From Rubrivivax sp. (GTDB lineage: Bacteria > Pseudomonadota > Gammaproteobacteria > Burkholderiales > Burkholderiaceae_C), in contig JAURZM010000074.1 in the NCBI GenBank assembly GCA_030653385.1, forward strand, positions 1 through 64,000: DNA of 64,000 bases, given 5' to 3'. The notes under the pieces were generated by a model that was not told where the DNA came from, did not search any database, and saw only the letters and a program-made list of their open reading frames with translations. A program made the position numbers and the translations under genes. The first letter of the stretch is position 1; each line of letters begins with the position of its first letter. Below, piece after piece: positions 62,066 to 64,000 of the stretch.

Positions 62066-63130
62066 ATGAAGTACGGACGTTCCCTCGTCGATCTCGCCAC
62101 CGAACTCGAGCGGCAGCTCGCGACGAAGCAGGACATGATCGTTCCGACCCCGCTGATGCACCACATCACCAGCGAGAACGGCACCTCGGTCCTCAACATC
62201 GAAACGCACGACGGCGTGCGCACCTTCAGGACGACCGAGAACTGCCGCCGGCAGCTCGCCGACCGCCTGAAGATCCCGTTCGCCTACTTCGAGCGCATGC
62301 GCACTGACCAGCCCGCGCTGCTGGATCGCAACATCGACACATGGCTCCACGCGCAGCCCGAGCAGCGCATGGTGCGCACGCTCGACGGCAACGCGAGAGC
62401 GTTCCTGTCGGACCGCTACCGCCGGCTGGACAACTACGACCTGCTGGCGCACGTCTACCCGATGCTGCGTGAACTGCCCGGCGCCCGCGTCGAATCCTGC
62501 GAGGTCACCGACAGCCGCATGTACCTGAAGGTCGTGACCTCCCGCGTCCAGTTCGAACTGGCTCCGGGTGACGTGGTGCACGCCGGCGTGGTCATCAGCA
62601 ACTCCGAGACCGGCCAGGGCTCGCTCTCGGTGAGCCCGCTGATCTTCCGGCTGCTGTGCCGCAATGGCCTCATCGCGGCCGACCAGTCCATGCGCAAGAC
62701 CCACATCGGGCGCATGAGCGAGACCTCGCCCGACGAGGTCACCATCTTCAAGGACGACACGCTCGCCGCCGACGACGCCGCGTTCTTCCTGAAGGTCCGC
62801 GACACCGTGCAAGCGGCGGTGTCGCAGGCCACCTTCTCGCTGATCGCCGAGCGCATGCGCAAGACGATGGGCATCAAGCTGGTGGGCGACCCGGTCAAGA
62901 GCGTCGAGCGCCTGGCGGTGAAGTACCTGCTGCAGGAGCACGAGAAGGTCGGGGTGCTGCGCGCCCTCATCAAGGACGGCGACCTGACCGGCTTCGGCCT
63001 GGTCAATGCCGTCACCGGCTACGCGCAGGAACTCGACCTGTACGACCGCTCGACCGAATTGGAGGCCATCGGCGGCCGCATGCTCGAGCAGGGCGCGAAG
63101 GAGTGGAGCGAACTGGCCGAAGCCGCCTGA
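62066..63130 (+). CDS. DUF932 (phage/plasmid-like) protein
   Basis: 354 residues. HTENGTSVLNIETHDGVRTF-like start (HHITSENGTSVLNIETHDGV), then GNARAFLSDRYRRLDNYDLL (the FLSDRYRRLDN block), YLKVVTSRVQFELAPGDVV, VVISNSETGQGSLSVSPLIF and RNGLIAADQSMRKTHIG are all characteristic of DUF932. The family is widespread on plasmids and integrative elements; the function is unproven, with suggestions of a role in protecting element DNA. TTTGGAG is eight bases before ATG 62066. A strong terminator follows. Confidence 0.92.
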   Translation: MKYGRSLVDLATELERQLATKQDMIVPTPLMHHITSENGTSVLNIETHDGVRTFRTTENCRRQLADRLKIPFAYFERMRTDQPALLDRNIDTWLHAQPEQRMVRTLDGNARAFLSDRYRRLDNYDLLAHVYPMLRELPGARVESCEVTDSRMYLKVVTSRVQFELAPGDVVHAGVVISNSETGQGSLSVSPLIFRLLCRNGLIAADQSMRKTHIGRMSETSPDEVTIFKDDTLAADDAAFFLKVRDTVQAAVSQATFSLIAERMRKTMGIKLVGDPVKSVERLAVKYLLQEHEKVGVLRALIKDGDLTGFGLVNAVTGYAQELDLYDRSTELEAIGGRMLEQGAKEWSELAEAA

Positions 63131-63170
63131 GCTGAATCGAACGACCCTCGCGGTCGTCATCACCCTGAAG

Positions 63171-63199
63171 GGGCGCCGCAACCGCGGCGCCCTTTTTTT
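63171..63199 (+). terminator. Strong intrinsic terminator after DUF932
   Basis: GGGCGCCGC and GCGGCGCCC form a perfect 9-bp stem with loop AACC, followed by seven Ts, 40 bases after the stop. It closes the reductase/primase/DUF932 block. Confidence 0.92.
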
Positions 63200-63428
63200 C
63201 GCCTGCTTGCGACTTTCCCCCGTGCACAACCGCGCGCAGGGACATAAGCTTCCGAGTTCGGGGTAGGTTCGTCGGCATGCCGACCACCCACAGCATCGCT
63301 CCGTGTCCCGTGCTCGCCATAGGCGACGACCTCCGCGAAATCCAGTAGCATCCGACGGTTGCGGGGAGGGACAAGAACAAGGATCGGCGAATGCCAATTT
63401 ATTTGGCCTTCGTTTGCACTTGGCGGCG
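63200..63428. other. Gap without a recognisable gene
   Basis: 229 bp between the terminator and the next gene. It should contain the promoter of the BetR-like gene; a lower-GC stretch near 63390-63415 (AATTTATTTGG) is the most promoter-like part, but boxes could not be assigned. Confidence 0.35.
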
Positions 63429-64000
63429 ATGAATGATGACTCCGCACGCAAGTTTCCCGCTCATCCAGTTGGGCTAGGTATGGCAGCCGAACATCCAGAA
63501 GAAGATCGGCACCGAGCCCTCGCTGCCTTCATCGAGACGATGCTGGACCGGCACGGAGTGCCCGAGCGCCAGCGTTTTCGCGCTCTCGAAGCAGCCCTTG
63601 GCATGTCGTACACGCAGGTGCGCCGGCGCATGCTGGGCGAGGCCCCCTGGTCCATCGAGGAGATCAGGAAGCTCGCCAGTCACTTCCACGAACCGCTGAT
63701 CCCGATCATGTCGGCCCTGGCCGATGTACCCGGGATCCCAGCCACGCTGCCCTTCGCCGGCGCCGCCCTGCCGTGCACGATCTGGCCCGTCGGCGAGCCG
63801 CTTGCGGGACGCATCGGACCGATGGTCGCGATGCACGACGAGACCACGGATCAATGGACCGTCGCGTCGGCGTCCGAGGTCGCCGACAGCCCCAGCTACG
63901 AACTCGCACGACTGCTGTTCGAGCGCTCGCCGCCCAGGCGGGTGGCCGTCCTCGATGACGACAGCGACTCGGCCCAGTCGATCGTCGACTTCCTCGGTGC
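63429..64000 (+). CDS. BetR-like DNA-binding protein with receiver domain (partial, runs off the window)
   Basis: 190 codons are visible from ATG 63429 (MNDDSARKFPAHPVGLG); ATG 63480 is an in-frame alternative. Residues ~25-95 form a helix-turn-helix of BetR type (RHRALAAFIETMLDRHGVPE, RFRALEAALGMSYTQVRRRM, EAPWSIEEIRKLASHFHEPL). A linker follows, then the start of a response-regulator receiver, RRVAVLDDDSDSAQSIVDFL, with the acidic pair. It should be a phosphorylation-dependent transcription regulator, and the hybrid kinase at 51073 is a possible partner. No stop occurs before the window edge. Confidence 0.75.
   Translation, partial: MNDDSARKFPAHPVGLGMAAEHPEEDRHRALAAFIETMLDRHGVPERQRFRALEAALGMSYTQVRRRMLGEAPWSIEEIRKLASHFHEPLIPIMSALADVPGIPATLPFAGAALPCTIWPVGEPLAGRIGPMVAMHDETTDQWTVASASEVADSPSYELARLLFERSPPRRVAVLDDDSDSAQSIVDFLG

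Overview
The window is GC-rich DNA that looks like a betaproteobacterium of the order Burkholderiales. The evidence is the two Neisseria/Burkholderia-type trimeric porins, an orphan Bug/TctC binding protein, an IS3-family element of IS407 type, and the codon use throughout. I have no exact species. Almost all of the sequence is coding; I saw no rRNA, tRNA or CRISPR array.

Layout. (1) 1-16.6 kb is a decaying stress-response island. A TerC/Alx-type gene is split by an IS element that still has its 4-bp target duplication, and a candidate manganese riboswitch remains in front of it. Next come two TerB-like paralogues, a zinc-ribbon protein, a Bax-inhibitor-1 gene with an internal deletion, an HPF-like protein, a DUF3616 gene with a nonsense codon, a YqhA protein, a shortened lipid kinase, a metallophosphoesterase, NhaR, an intact TerC, ExoD, a CopD-like protein, KatG, a ZIP transporter and a decayed htpX. 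(2) 16.6-24.3 kb encodes a Bug-type binding protein, a porin, and an AfuABC/FbpABC-type ABC importer with a histidine phosphatase and an RpiR/SIS regulator, which suggests a phosphorylated substrate. (3) 24.4-27 kb is a minus-strand cluster of DUF4956, VTC polyphosphate-polymerase domain, a small protein and an exported esterase-like phytase protein. (4) 27.2-34.2 kb holds an ECF sigma factor, a small partner, a 950-residue TPR-CHAT protease and a subtilisin-like lipoprotein, followed by two exported proteins on the other strand. This is the best candidate for an undescribed system. (5) 34.4-37.2 kb has an SLC13 carrier and a glycerate kinase. (6) 37.8-47.4 kb is one tightly overlapped operon: oligopeptide/glutathione-type ABC importer, LysR regulator, exported alpha/beta hydrolase, isoaspartyl peptidase and porin, an enlarged version of the iaaA-gsiABCD arrangement of E. 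coli.

(7) 47.4-48.4 kb is a patch of gene fragments. After it come a VapBC pair, a three-gene ParC/DUF/ParE-type module and a hybrid histidine kinase. (8) From 53.5 kb an integrative element begins: tyrosine integrase, an AcaB/DUF1845-type element protein, several small hypothetical genes, a class II (adenosylcobalamin) ribonucleotide reductase, a zinc-ribbon/Toprim primase, a DUF932 protein, a strong terminator, and a BetR-like protein with a receiver domain that runs off the window. Long GC-rich leaders in front of the main element genes share sequence blocks, which suggests a common RNA-level or DNA-level control.

Functional links, where stated, are inferred from gene order and recognised families. 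No database search was run.
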